Origin: Neoscytalidium dimidiatum
Taxonomy: Eukaryota > Ascomycota > Dothideomycetes > Botryosphaeriales > Botryosphaeriaceae
Assembly (NCBI GenBank): GCA_037367355.1
Contig: CM074701.1
Coordinates: forward strand, 2,418,001-2,482,000
Length of the DNA: 64,000 nt
Direction: 5' to 3'
In this document: positions 11,415-21,020 of the stretch, piece after piece
Position numbering within the stretch: position 1 is the stretch's first letter
How the letters are laid out: each line of letters begins with the position of its first letter
Notes under the pieces: model-generated
The model's database searches: none
Seen by the model: only the letters and a program-made list of their open reading frames with translations
What the model was told of the DNA's origin: nothing
Position numbers and translations under genes: made by a program

Positions 11415-11597
11415 AATTACCGGCTAAAGGACAACTACTATGGAGGTAAAGGTGCCTTTGGAGAAGCGGTTCTCGTGATTGACAGCTTAGAGACATCAAT
11501 ATCGGATATCCTGAAAGAGCGCAAGGCTCGAGAACGCGATAAGCACATTTATATGTACACAGATCATTTATTTGTATTTCCTTTTGTAAATACCTAG
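11415..11597 (+). other. Orphan coding-like segment without a start
   Basis: A 60-codon open stretch ending at TAG 11595-11597. Its composition looks protein-like (for example YYGGKGAFGEAVLVIDS and SDILKERKARERDKH) but it has no ATG in the conserved part and no partner exon. It lies between the 5' end of the CorA-like pseudogene and the 3' end of the GST gene, both on the other strand. I do not recognise a family. Confidence 0.3.
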
Positions 11598-11653
11598 TTG
11601 CTACGAACAATATTCTAGCCATATATGCGAAACGGAATTCTTGCAGGACTATA

Positions 11654-12490
11654 TTAATGGTCGTCTCGCTGAAGCCATTTTTGGCAAGCGTCGTAAAGGA
11701 TACTGAAGACACTGTCGAACTCTATGATTCGATCAAAAATGCCACATCCTAATCTCTTCGTGAACTGCAAGAATGCCACAACAATGAAATCGGCGTATGA
11801 AACTATGCGAAGTTAGTTTCCGTTGCAAATTTAGGGAAATTTGCCTTGAATACCTGTATTCCCCATTAAAAACGGCCCCTCAACCTCCTTCAACAGCGCG
11901 GCAACCTCAGCCAGCTTCGCTAAGCCTGCAGTCCAGGTCTCCTCGCCGCCCTTCTCCGCCCCCAGTTCATCGACTGTCATACCGAAGAGATGATAACGCG
12001 TCTCGTTGAAGTATGCCGCTCCTTTCTCGCTTAGAATTAGGCGAGGAATTGGCGGCAGCACAATCGGTGTAAGAGCCGAGCTTGTTGCTGAAATTAAATC
12101 CAGTACCAGAGGGAAGTACTTTGAGTCCAAGTGCAAAGATGGTTCGGGATACCGTTTTTCGAGCTCATGGGCGATCTTTGCGCTTTCCATGACAAATACC
12201 CCGTCCGGAAAACGGACGGTGGGTATCGTGTACGGATATGGCTGCCCAGGCTCATTTGGTTGAACACCAGCGGCCTTTAGGGTCGGCGCAACGTCTGGAT
12301 GTTCCAACCATCGTGTCTCGTAATGGATGGCCTTATAGTTGAGAGCCAGCCGAGCTTGAATATGTTAGTCTGGCTCTTCTGGACTACTTTCACAGTTAAA
12401 GACGGCGGGATGCTCACTCTTCCATGGGTTGAGCGACCAGCAAGCGTTGCGGCCTTTGCTGGGAAGGTCGTATAGGGTGACAGGCTCCAT
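11654..12490 (-). CDS. Glutathione S-transferase-like protein
   Basis: Three exons, 12418-12490, 11854-12354 and 11654-11802, with introns of 63 and 51 nt, giving 240 residues. The N-terminal thioredoxin-like domain starts MEPVTLYDLPSKGRNACWS, and the first splice restores NPWKTRLALNYKAIHYETRW. The strand and loop of the glutathione site follow (IPTVRFPDGVFVMESAKIAHELEKRY). The all-helical C-terminal domain ends SYADFIVVAFLQFTKRLG through to WLQRDDH, typical for fungal cytosolic GSTs of this size. It would conjugate glutathione to electrophiles or act in stress defence; the substrate is unknown. The last exon is essential, because reading through the second intron gives a short nonsense tail. 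A second, dead GST copy lies 380 bases upstream on the other strand. Confidence 0.9.
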
Positions 12491-12870
12491 ATCGAGTTTT
12501 ACGAGTATCGCACAAGCGATCCTCTGATTCCAGTAACATTTGTCAACATTTATACCGAGGGAGGCCTGGAATGCCAAGGTAATGCCAAGAAAATTTGACA
12601 ACTGCGCTCAATCCACAAGGGCGTACGCCCTGTGGCTTTTGAGGCGAGGCTAGCGCAGTGCTTTGAAATCAAAAATGGAATGAGATAGCCGTGAAGACAA
12701 GCACATACGATTATCTTTGCTGAGGGAATCGCGCCTTCAGAGCTCGAATCGCCAAACGAACAACGATCTCCCCAACGGACTCAGCACCATTTTATGTCTC
12801 TGTCATCATTATTAAAAACCTCATGCCGAGCAAGATGTCTCATCATACCGGCCTCATCGCCAGCGAAGGG
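12491..12870. other. Intergenic region between GST gene and GST pseudogene
   Basis: About 380 bases upstream of both GST copies, which are divergent. It should contain the promoter of the intact GST. Nothing else can be supported. Confidence 0.45.
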
Positions 12871-13190
12871 ATGGGACTCTTGACATGGGGAACGCCAAAT
12901 GGGCACTAAGCAAGCATCTGGTTAAGGAGCTCAGAGAAAGGTATGGCCGAGACTATACATCTCAAGCAATCAACATCAACAAGAATATCCAAAAGGCCCC
13001 ATGATTTACCAAGTTGGGGCCGAAGGGACGTGTTCCCGTGATTGCTGATCACGATAATGATGAATTTAGTGCTCAGGAGGGAGTGGGCAAGCCACGAAGT
13101 GAGTTGTACAAACCCATGCCATAATTATTGACTTTATTAGCAAATCTGGTGTATTTGACGCGGAAATTCGATTTGGAGAACCATTGAACA
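12871..13190 (+). pseudogene. Truncated glutathione S-transferase pseudogene
   Basis: Starting at ATG 12871 the frame reads MGLLTWGTPNGH and hits TAA at 12907-12909, where the Ure2/GST family has a Lys (GTPNGHKAS). After a frameshift near 12910-12920 it reads LVKELRERYGRDYTSQAIN, then KAP, then TGA at 13001-13004, then FTKLGPKGRVPVIADHDNDE. The family has Trp at this stop (KEPWFTKLGPNGRIP), so TGG has become TGA. A GTGAGT donor at about 13099 and a TTATTAG acceptor lead to NLVYLTRKFDLENH, again GST-like, and then a stop. The C-terminal domain is absent or unrecognisable. The breaks are independent of each other, so this is a dead copy. It belongs to a different GST subgroup from the neighbouring intact gene. 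Confidence 0.82.
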
Positions 13191-13398
13191 TAGATATCAA
13201 TAGGTATTTCAGGAGGCGTACATGGAGGAGTTGGTCATATACCGTTTGGTCCAGGGGGTTTTGGTGAAAATAAACGTGGATGGTTGAACTGAGCAAAAGT
13301 TTGTTGCGGTAGACTATGTTGTAAGAGCTGAGCGGAAAAGAAATTCCATTTTCTAATCGAAAGTACTACTATACTGCCCCGGAACCCTGAACTGAACG

Positions 13399-14436
13399 CT
13401 ATTCAATTGGGGATTGTCCTCGAATGCATCTGATCCAGTTCTTATTTTGGGCTATCTTTTTCGCACCTTCCAATTGCTTCACTCGCGCAACTTTGCCAGC
13501 CCCCTTGGCAATCTTGATGGATTCTTTCCCAACCGTGGCTGCAATCCTTCCACCGGCAGTTGCCGCCCTTGCTCCTACCCGTGCCGCAGTCCCAGCTACA
13601 GCTGCAAAGATCGGGATCAGGCACAACGGTATACAGCGCTTCTCCACCTCAGACTCAACATAGGTGGTGACCGCCTGCACCGCCGGACCAACGCTGCGTT
13701 TCATTACCGGCTCGTTGTCATTTGCAAACTGCACCCACAGATCCACATACTCGTCCGAGTCAATGTAATCGTTCAAGAACTCCGCCGAAATCTGCTCGTC
13801 CGGCCACAGCTCGGTCAACTCCATGCTCTCCAGGAACCCCTCACTGAAGAACTCTGCCCCATACTCGGAAACGGCTGCACCGGACATGACCAACGGCACG
13901 ATTGTCAGGCACCGGCCCACGCGGCGCACCTGCTTCCGCTTCGTCTCGTCGCGGCGTTTCTGGTCCCAGGCGCGGTATTTCTCGAGCATCTCGAGCCGCT
14001 TGCGCCGATACTTCTTCTCTTTCTCTTCCTTCCGGGAGCGCTCTTGGTATTCCTTCTTCTTGGATTCGAAGACCTCCTTGTAGCGTTTCTCCTTCTCGGC
14101 CGGGTCGCGGACGCATTTCTCACGCGCCTCGTCGGGCGCAGAGCCACGTTTGCAGCGCACGCATTTGCGGCAGTTTTTGGAGTCGTTGATCGTGTTGCGG
14201 GGGCATTTCCTGCAGCGGTCGCAGGAGCTTTTGTCGTTGTTGCTGGACGTGGTGGCGCGTGGCAGCAGGAGTTCGGTGGTGCTGCTCGTCGATGGGGTGT
14301 CGACGACCAAATTCACGGCCGTCGCTTCATCTGACGGTGCCGAATCGGGGAGGGCTTGGAACCTCGGGGGCACGTAGGCGGCAAGGCCATAGTTGAGGAG
14401 AAGAAAGATGGCCTTGAGCTTCAAGCTGAGAGTCAT
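13399..14436 (-). CDS. Secreted or vacuolar basic protein with twin CxxCxxC motifs, function unknown
   Basis: An uninterrupted 345-codon gene. Residues 1-20 (MTLSLKLKAIFLLLNYGLAA) form a signal peptide. Residues 21-70 are Ser/Thr/Pro-rich. Cys 72, 75, 78 and Cys 89, 92, 95 make two CxxCxxC groups ten residues apart, with a further Cys at 108, which suggests metal binding or a tight disulfide knot. Residues 110-172 are strongly charged and probably coiled coil (EKEKRYKEVFESKKKEYQER). Residues 175-270 are acidic and less biased. Residues 273-305 are Ala/Gly-rich and hydrophobic (IPIFAAVAGTAARVGARAAT), followed by a basic tail. I do not recognise a named family. The opposite-strand frame of 306 codons is a shadow. 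It is tail-to-tail with the GST pseudogene. Confidence 0.75.
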   Translation of the reverse strand: MTLSLKLKAIFLLLNYGLAAYVPPRFQALPDSAPSDEATAVNLVVDTPSTSSTTELLLPRATTSSNNDKSSCDRCRKCPRNTINDSKNCRKCVRCKRGSAPDEAREKCVRDPAEKEKRYKEVFESKKKEYQERSRKEEKEKKYRRKRLEMLEKYRAWDQKRRDETKRKQVRRVGRCLTIVPLVMSGAAVSEYGAEFFSEGFLESMELTELWPDEQISAEFLNDYIDSDEYVDLWVQFANDNEPVMKRSVGPAVQAVTTYVESEVEKRCIPLCLIPIFAAVAGTAARVGARAATAGGRIAATVGKESIKIAKGAGKVARVKQLEGAKKIAQNKNWIRCIRGQSPIE

Positions 14437-15085
14437 GGTTGGGAATGAAAGATCAATTGAGTATTCGCATTCAAGGTGAAAAGTTGGTCCGAGGTCGTAT
14501 CAAGTGAAAGCAATGCCATTTGTTGCCTTTTCTATGCTCGGAAAAGATGCTTTCGTGTCTCTTTCTAAACTTCATGATGTGCTGACGAAAGTTTGTCCTT
14601 CTCCCAATTTCCAACAACCTTGGCCATGTTAGTACAGACTTCATCCATCGCCGGGGTAACGTCATGGTTCTATACTTGGTAACTGTTGGTTGAAGTTGGA
14701 TCCTTATCAATGGAGTTGCTAACGCATGGGACTTGGTAAAGCTGGGCTGTGGCTGCATATCTGTCCTAACTATTTAATTATATGTCCAAAACATCTTGGC
14801 AAGCTACAAGGGTACCGCGGAAGAGGACAGACACTTATTTTGAATTTTTCAGAGCATAATTTTAGGAGTTCCAAATAGTGGACATCTGGTTGATGATCTG
14901 TTCAAGTTGTAAGACTAGAGAACGGGGTTTCCAGACTGATAGATTGACTTTGATTTCAGAGGACAGCAGAATTCACAGAAACAATCTATGGAGACAAGAT
15001 AGCTCAAACCAAGTATAAAGAGCGATAGAGTGACTTGAGTATACATAGTTGGAGCCAAAAGAGCTCTACATGTTTCTGACATGCC
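14437..15085. other. Intergenic region, no gene seen
   Basis: About 650 bases upstream of the twin-CxxCxxC gene. The short frames are not supported. It presumably holds that gene's promoter and the 3' end of the small secreted protein gene. Confidence 0.5.
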
Positions 15086-15409
15086 TCAGTCCAAATTCCA
15101 CACCTCAAAACTACCAACATTTCCACTCGCACATCCCTCGTCAAGATGCTTGATCTCTGTGTCTGGATTGCAGTCGCTGCTGGAGAAAAAGACGGCCATG
15201 AGGTTGTCGTTGGTCAAGTCTTCTCTCGAGACAATTGCGCTCTGGGCTTGCCCGGCGAGGTCGGTGTGACAGCCAGTCTCTGGAGTTGCTTGAATATTCC
15301 CGAGCTGGCCATTGCGACATCCCTCGCCGGTATAGAATTTGAAATTCATTGCCGCGCCTGGTCCGGTCAAGAGGAACATGGATAGAAAGAGGATTGAACG
15401 AGTGATCAT
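15086..15409 (-). CDS. Small secreted cysteine-containing protein
   Basis: 107 residues in one exon. A clear signal peptide (MITRSILFLSMFLLTGPGAA) is followed by a compact mature part of about 87 residues with four Cys (in GEGCRNG, ETGCHTD, SSDCNPD, DEGCASG), compatible with two disulfides. Size, secretion signal and Cys content fit a small secreted protein or effector-type candidate. There is no lipid anchor, transmembrane segment or known enzymatic motif. No family is recognised. The gene stands alone, with about 0.6 and 0.9 kb of non-coding DNA on its sides. Confidence 0.75.
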   Translation of the reverse strand: MITRSILFLSMFLLTGPGAAMNFKFYTGEGCRNGQLGNIQATPETGCHTDLAGQAQSAIVSREDLTNDNLMAVFFSSSDCNPDTEIKHLDEGCASGNVGSFEVWNLD

Positions 15410-16335
15410 GATGGTTGCGATTCGGATGCTCGTAACGAGTAATGATTTCGATTGAAAAGGGTTAAATCTTTGTTCGAGTTGGGATTCTTAGGGATGTTCT
15501 GCGAAATCGTGTTTATGGGTACAATTGGACGCGACAGCGAGTATAAATCTTTACGGCTGGACTCAAAGTCTGGCAACTGCCTTGACTGTTGCACAAGAGC
15601 ATGTTGCTATTATAATTAGAGTGTTCGGTCGGTAGACACTGTTGGACTTGGCATATTTTTGCCTAGGCCTCCCAACCCATTTAGCTGGCTAAGAATGCAT
15701 ATCTTGGCTTGCCGAGCTCTACACAATCTAGGAATGGAGTTGGAACCAAACCGGTCTCAATCCTTTGTGGCACAGCCGGGCATCCGGCTTGGCGCTGTAC
15801 AAATCCATCTGCCTGAGCCGAGACAGTGCACCTTAGCCTGCGTTAGAGGAAAATTTAGCGAGTGCCAACATCAAGTATTGTTGCAACCGGATAATCCGCG
15901 CAAAACCCCACGCAGGTATTAGTTGTCTGTAGCGCTCAGCCATGACTTGAACATGAGAAGTTAAATGTCAGACAGAACCGAACTCCGCTACTATCATTGC
16001 AAAAATCGTTCTTATAAATTTACAAGTTGAGAAATGAATACTACTTCTACAAAGAGCACGCTTTGAATTTGCCAGATGAATTTCAGATGTACACTACATG
16101 GTGGATTTGGTGATTTTGATAGATGCATCGCTCAAGTTACCTATGGCGCTCCGGAACAAAACCATTGTCGTAAAGTAAAGGATAGGAACAATGTGAAAAC
16201 GATTCAGATAATTCCCTTAGATACAGAACTCTACTCGACACCGTACCACATCCATGACACTAGAATGTTATGCTCTACTCCATGAAACATGAGAATATGA
16301 GCATGTGCAGTACCAAATGGCGTCCTTTGAGTCTT
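15410..16335. other. Intergenic region, no gene seen
   Basis: About 930 bases of AT-moderate sequence. The only frames are below 90 codons with no motif. Confidence 0.5.
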
Positions 16336-17197
16336 TTACTGTTTTCTGAAAGTGCGTTGCCATCTTGGAACATCACTCTCCAGGTAGACCGTCAAGGTGC
16401 CCGAATTCTCGTCTGCGTCCCAGTGCACCGCAGCTTTCTGGTCTGGCACATCCCATTCCTTGATCACTGCTGCATTCTGCGGACCCGTGTATGGTAACCA
16501 CTGCAAATCCGGGAAATTGTCCTTGAGATATTCGTCGAGCGCCTGACTTCCCTTCCAAGTCCTGGGTGCAGATGTGAGAACCAACCCAAACTTTTCAGTT
16601 GCGCAGTCAAATGGAACCTCTAACTCCTTGTCCATCAGCGCACCATTTCTACCAAGTATCTCGTCCCACGTCTTTTCTTCACTTTGCAGAACATCTTTGC
16701 CAGCGAGCTCCTTCTGGTTGAAATGGCCAACAAGGACACCTTCGTTCGAGGCAAGAATGACAATTGCACAACCGTAGAAGTCTTTGGTCCCGAGAACGAA
16801 AGACTTCGACCGACCGAATTCGAGTTTTCTAGCTTCGCAGCCCCCGGTCCCTACCATGGCCCGGCGATTATTCTCAATGGGACGTAGCAACTGGGAAATA
16901 AGAGGGTCGGCTCGTTTCTCGAGGGATGGAGGGGATCGGACTTCGAGTTTCCCCGCAAAATGCTCCGCGCTGCTTTGATCGACACGATCCGGCGGTAAGG
17001 AGACGTCTAAAAAAGGGACTGAACTGCTTTCGAAGCCTTCACTGCTAAATGAAATATATGTGAGTTGCTTGGAGCTGTTTAACTAAATGTAAAGATATTA
17101 CATACCCGCTCACGATGGAGACTGTACTTCGCGAAGCGCTCCAGAATCCGACGAGAAGAAGGCAAGTGAGAAAGATGAATCCGTATCGGGCTTGCAT
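16336..17197 (-). CDS. Secreted or membrane-anchored protein of unknown function with a Cys/His core
   Basis: Two exons, 17106-17197 and 16336-17041, separated by a 64-nt intron (GTATGT donor, TAGCAG acceptor), giving 265 residues. Residues 1-22 (MQARYGFIFLTCLLLVGFWS) are a signal peptide or signal anchor. Residues 30-80 are a linker ending in a KR site (LEKRAD, residues 71-76) that could be a Kex2 cleavage point. The core, about 90-245, contains VGTGGCEARKLEFG and KDFYGCAIVILASNEG, then VLVGHFNQ. Cys122 and His137 sit on what look like adjacent beta strands. That spacing is reminiscent of Cys-His deamidase cores of the CNF/CheD type, but this is a weak analogy. I do not recognise a named fungal family. 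Confidence 0.75.
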
Positions 17198-17663
17198 TGT
17201 AGTCGAATTTACTATTTATTTCCGGTGTGTCAAGAAAAGAAGAATGTGAGGAGAGTTGTTGTTGAGTCGACTTTTCTCGAAAGATTCAGCGGCATCATGC
17301 ACCCTTTTCAATGTATCGTTTGGACCTAGAGCCTGCGGGCATGATACAAATTCCGATTGATCAGGTAAATTTCAACGTGGCTTGATACGGGCTCGTCGAG
17401 CCGAGGAGTTGTTGCTGGTTGGATCCTACAATAAGATATTGGAAACACGACGATCGAACAAGCATTTCGAAAGCCTAGGATACGCCAAGACGTGTTGTAG
17501 CTACTTATAGTTCGATGGATTTGGGATGCGGCGCAGTGCCAAGAGTCCTGGTGTTGTAGGCGAAGGTAGTCTTGGGCATTTTCCGCGCCCGCACGCCCAC
17601 CCCGCCTCCATCAACAAAACACATCATTTCCTTTCATTTGGTTTCTCAGTCATTGCCACGCCT
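17198..17663. other. Divergent intergenic region
   Basis: About 470 bases between the Cys/His secreted-protein gene and the F-box gene, carrying both promoters. An ATG at 17526 is in frame with the F-box gene but would add a low-complexity leader not expected in the family. Confidence 0.45.
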
Positions 17664-18929
17664 ATGAAAATGCCGACACTGTCACAGCTTCCCTTGGAGA
17701 TAATCGAACAAATCGCAGATGAACTTGTTGTTCCTGCGCCTCCAAAGATTCTGAACGGCCCCGCTAGCCGATCACCCAGCGTCTTCCCCAAAAATGTCAT
17801 CAGGGTCATGGACTACAAGCAACGGCTACGGGGAATTACAATGCCCCATATTTGCGACATCATCTCACTACGCCTCTCTTGCCGGGAGCTTGAGCGAAAG
17901 AGCTTCCGCATTTTTGCGCGCGCGTGTTTCGGTTTTTTGAGAACAGATCTGTCGGCAGGCAGCATCCAGATGCTGCAACAAATTTCTCAGCATGACCGGA
18001 TCAGGAAGTACGTGCACACCCTACACGTCACCCTATTTCTGAAAGAAGCGTCGTCGTGCTTCGGATCCGGCTTTGCTTGGCACCGAAGCGCTCAAGGTCA
18101 TCTTACTCCGCCGCTACCAGCTCTCGATGCAATCCGGGAAACGCTGGTGAAGCGCTTCACAAACTGTCGAACATTTTTTTTCCATGAGGATACTGCAGAA
18201 GAGCCAGTGCCGGATGAGATATTCTGGGATGACATTGTTAGCGCATTTATTTCCATGATCGGGCAAGTAAAACTGCCCGTCAAGGGTTTCCACACGCGGC
18301 AAACGCAAGGTTATGGCCCTCGCGCGCAACTGCATCCGGAACGCGTCTCCCTGAAGAATATTCAGAAGCCGGAATTCCTACAAGTGTGGGCCGATCATCT
18401 CGAGGAGCTCACCATGAAATGGTTCGAGACGGACTTTGAGAGCGACTTCGCCGGGGATCTCGTCACCACCGCCAAAAATCTGCGCATGCTCGAGCTGCGG
18501 GGCGATACTAGGGAGACCCCGCTACTTGACCGCCTCATCCAGGCCGACCATTTTCCGGGGCTCAAGGATCTGCGGCTGAGATATTACTATGCTTCTGAAA
18601 ATACCCTGGTAAGACTTCTACGCCGGTTCCGCCACAGCCTGCGGCATGTCACATTTTGTCAAGCGTATTGTACCGAGGGGCAATGGCGCTGTGTTCTGGA
18701 GGAAATGCAACATCTACAGCTAGAAAGCTTTGCTCTGTTTGCGCTTCGCGAAGGTGATGGAAGCCTCTTCTTCGATCAACTGGTTGATGATGCAAGCATG
18801 CAGTTCGTTGCGTGGAAAAATTCGTGGACGAAGGATAAAAGGCTTTGGGGGCTCGAATATGCTGGGCGAGATGCACATGGGGCATTGCGCAAAGTCTTGG
18901 ACAAGTACTATATTAGGGAGAGGATGTAG
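17664..18929 (+). CDS. F-box domain protein
   Basis: 421 residues from ATG 17664 (an alternative start at 17670 is equivalent). The N-terminus MKMPTLSQLPLEIIEQIADE is the F-box, which in other proteins binds Skp1 in SCF ubiquitin ligases. It is followed by LRLSCRELERKSFRIFARAC, the usual second helix segment of fungal F-box proteins. The rest is helical and leucine-rich (HLEELTMKWFETDFE, NLRMLELRGDTRETPLLDRL) and may form irregular leucine-rich repeats that choose the substrate. No target can be named. Fungi carry dozens of such rapidly evolving proteins. There is no intron. The longer model from 17526 adds 46 residues before the F-box and is less likely. Confidence 0.82.
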   Translation: MKMPTLSQLPLEIIEQIADELVVPAPPKILNGPASRSPSVFPKNVIRVMDYKQRLRGITMPHICDIISLRLSCRELERKSFRIFARACFGFLRTDLSAGSIQMLQQISQHDRIRKYVHTLHVTLFLKEASSCFGSGFAWHRSAQGHLTPPLPALDAIRETLVKRFTNCRTFFFHEDTAEEPVPDEIFWDDIVSAFISMIGQVKLPVKGFHTRQTQGYGPRAQLHPERVSLKNIQKPEFLQVWADHLEELTMKWFETDFESDFAGDLVTTAKNLRMLELRGDTRETPLLDRLIQADHFPGLKDLRLRYYYASENTLVRLLRRFRHSLRHVTFCQAYCTEGQWRCVLEEMQHLQLESFALFALREGDGSLFFDQLVDDASMQFVAWKNSWTKDKRLWGLEYAGRDAHGALRKVLDKYYIRERM

Positions 18930-20113
18930 CTCTTTCGTAGAAGCACACGAACTTGTACCAATTTCATGAATTCTCGTACAGAAAGCATTATGTTCTACAC
19001 AGTCAATAGGGCACCCACATCTTTCATACGTGGAAGCCGTCGGTCAACCTGTCTCTTCTCTAAGCCGCATTGTTACTTATTGGCGATGAAATGCTGCTAT
19101 AATTCAAGAGAAGAGGGAGGTGAAGAACGTGTCCTCAAGATTGAGAGCGAGAAGCCGATCCAGAGGAGGGAAATTGAGATTTGTCGTGCGCTCAAGTAGC
19201 TCGGAAGTAGCTAGTTCAGAGGAAAATAGCAAGATCGTTATCACGCATAATGAGATGGGGGACTAAACGATTGTGGAAGCACCAAGTCTCGGGGAGGGAG
19301 TCACCAAGATACTATTTCGGGCGGTTTGGGAAGGGTCTGCGCGCGGACGCGAAGCTCACATGGCATTGCGATCAAGTCGGGTTATAATCTGGTAATTTCT
19401 CGAGATAATTTGGGCACGAAATGAAACTAATATCCATTTTCCAAGTGTGACTCGCAAATGCTTCATTCTCTGGTGCGAGTGTACATTGGCCGCGGGTTCT
19501 GTCGCGAATCGGTACGGCGGGGGATCCCCGCCACGTCAGGCGCTAGGGTTCTTATGGCTAGGATATTATTATCTTTATTTGTTTCTCCAACTGCTACTAT
19601 TCTCTACGCTTTTAATCAACAAAACATCAAACCTCGTCTTTCTATGCACCGCAAGCTCTCAAACTATTGACCGGGGTATTTGAGTGCGGAAACAATACAC
19701 CCGGACAACTCACGCATGGATGCCGATGTTCGCAATATTGGTTACAGTGCAAGCTTTTGCCGTGACACTTAGAGGAGATCCCGGCAAACAACTGACGGAC
19801 CACAACAAGACTGCGTATTGTTTAGTTCTCTGCGCCAATGAGTGTAACCACGTGCTATCTTTTCCTGATATAAATAGGACATTCTCCACGGCAGTACTAC
19901 GTAGACTACGCATGCCAAGAAAATACGAGCGAGCCGAATCTTGTGATGACGTTTAAAGTTCCCGCGGCTCACCGGCGGCGAAATACATGGCCCCTGACCA
20001 AAGATGCCATAAAAAGGAGCTGGCTGCCTCAACACGATTTCTGCATCCCACCCTCACATCCGCCACCACTACAGACCCCGCAAAAGATCTTTGACTGCCC
20101 TTTTACCGCCAAG
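18930..20113. other. Intergenic region, no gene seen
   Basis: About 1.2 kb. Frames up to 90 codons (for example near 19450-19680 and 19684-19956) have no recognised motif or splice partner. The last ~100 bases before 20114 are C/T-rich, typical of a fungal 5' leader. Confidence 0.5.
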
Positions 20114-20744
20114 ATGAAAGTCGCAGCCTTCATTACCTCCGCTCTAGTTTCTGCTGGCCTCGCTTCCGCCATCCCTGTCGACCCCCGCTTCCCCGATTCG
20201 GGCCCGTTTAAGATGATCGTCCTGGCATATGAGCAGCCAATTCACTACAGCTACGTTAAGGCTTCTGGAGGCTACTTCTACATCGGCAAGGAGACCAATT
20301 CGACATGTGGAGATGTTGAGCCCATACTCGATGGCCCCAACAGTGCTGGTGAATTGAGCACATACGGAGATGGCACGCAGAACACTCAGCAAAGTAAGCA
20401 AAATTGAAGACTGTGGCTCACTTCCGAAGCAAATCTGACGGCCTCACTTAGCTTTTATCGATATCTCTGGTGCAGCTGGCGGCATATTTTCCTATACCGG
20501 GCCTCTGTATTCATCCACAACTCCAAGCCACGTGACGGATAAGTTCACGAGAGTAGCTGGCCCGGACATTTCACAGCTGTATTACGACGGGGGAAACTGG
20601 CTGGCGTGCCCGACACAGGCTACTAATGAGTGGCTGGTTTATGCTGAGAAGGCTTATGGCCACGAAGTGGGTAAAGACGAGTGTATTCCATTCGAGATCC
20701 GGACGGATAAGGTCGATGAGCCGCAGTTTTGCAAGTACTTGTAG
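20114..20744 (+). CDS. PhiA-like secreted cell wall protein
   Basis: Two exons, 20114-20393 and 20452-20744, with a 58-nt intron (GTAAGC donor, ACTTAG acceptor), giving 190 residues. A signal peptide (MKVAAFITSALVSAGLASA) precedes a mature beta-rich domain. Blocks shared with the PhiA / IgE-binding cell wall protein family are the opening QPIHYSYVKASGGYFYIGKE, the central SGAAGGIFSYTGPL, and GGNWLACPT followed by WLVYAEKAYG near the end. In Aspergillus, PhiA is a cell wall protein needed for normal phialide development. Here the family assignment is from motif layout, and the exact role is unknown. Few Cys (four in the mature part). Its 3' end faces the M66-like gene. Confidence 0.78.
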
Positions 20745-21020
20745 GATAGGCCCCAAGCTCTGCCGAGAATCTCCACCGAATCCCTTTCTGGAGGTCCTGA
20801 ATAGATGTACGGTAATGTAATCGTTACTCTTGAACATTTCTTCAAGTCAACATCCGCACGTGTTGCTTTATGGTTATCATATAACACAAATAACTCGCCA
20901 CACACCCTCGGTGTAAGGTACTAACTCCGAATACCGTAGTTGAAAGGAAGGACAGCCTGCAAACGGGCCCGAAATTACAGAAATAAGCAAAGCAATATCC
21001 AGAGAACCAACATGGCCCAA

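Noticed and set aside
8289..13190. Repeat-induced point mutation (RIP) as the cause of the stops
   Set aside because: Every stop codon is one C:G-to-T:A transition from a sense codon, so the stops alone are not evidence. Composition around the CorA-like gene is not strongly AT-shifted by eye. A CpA/TpA index would be needed.
13414..14334. 306-codon plus-strand open frame
   Set aside because: It is antisense to the signal-peptide-bearing twin-CxxCxxC gene; Leu/Ala-biased and without a domain.
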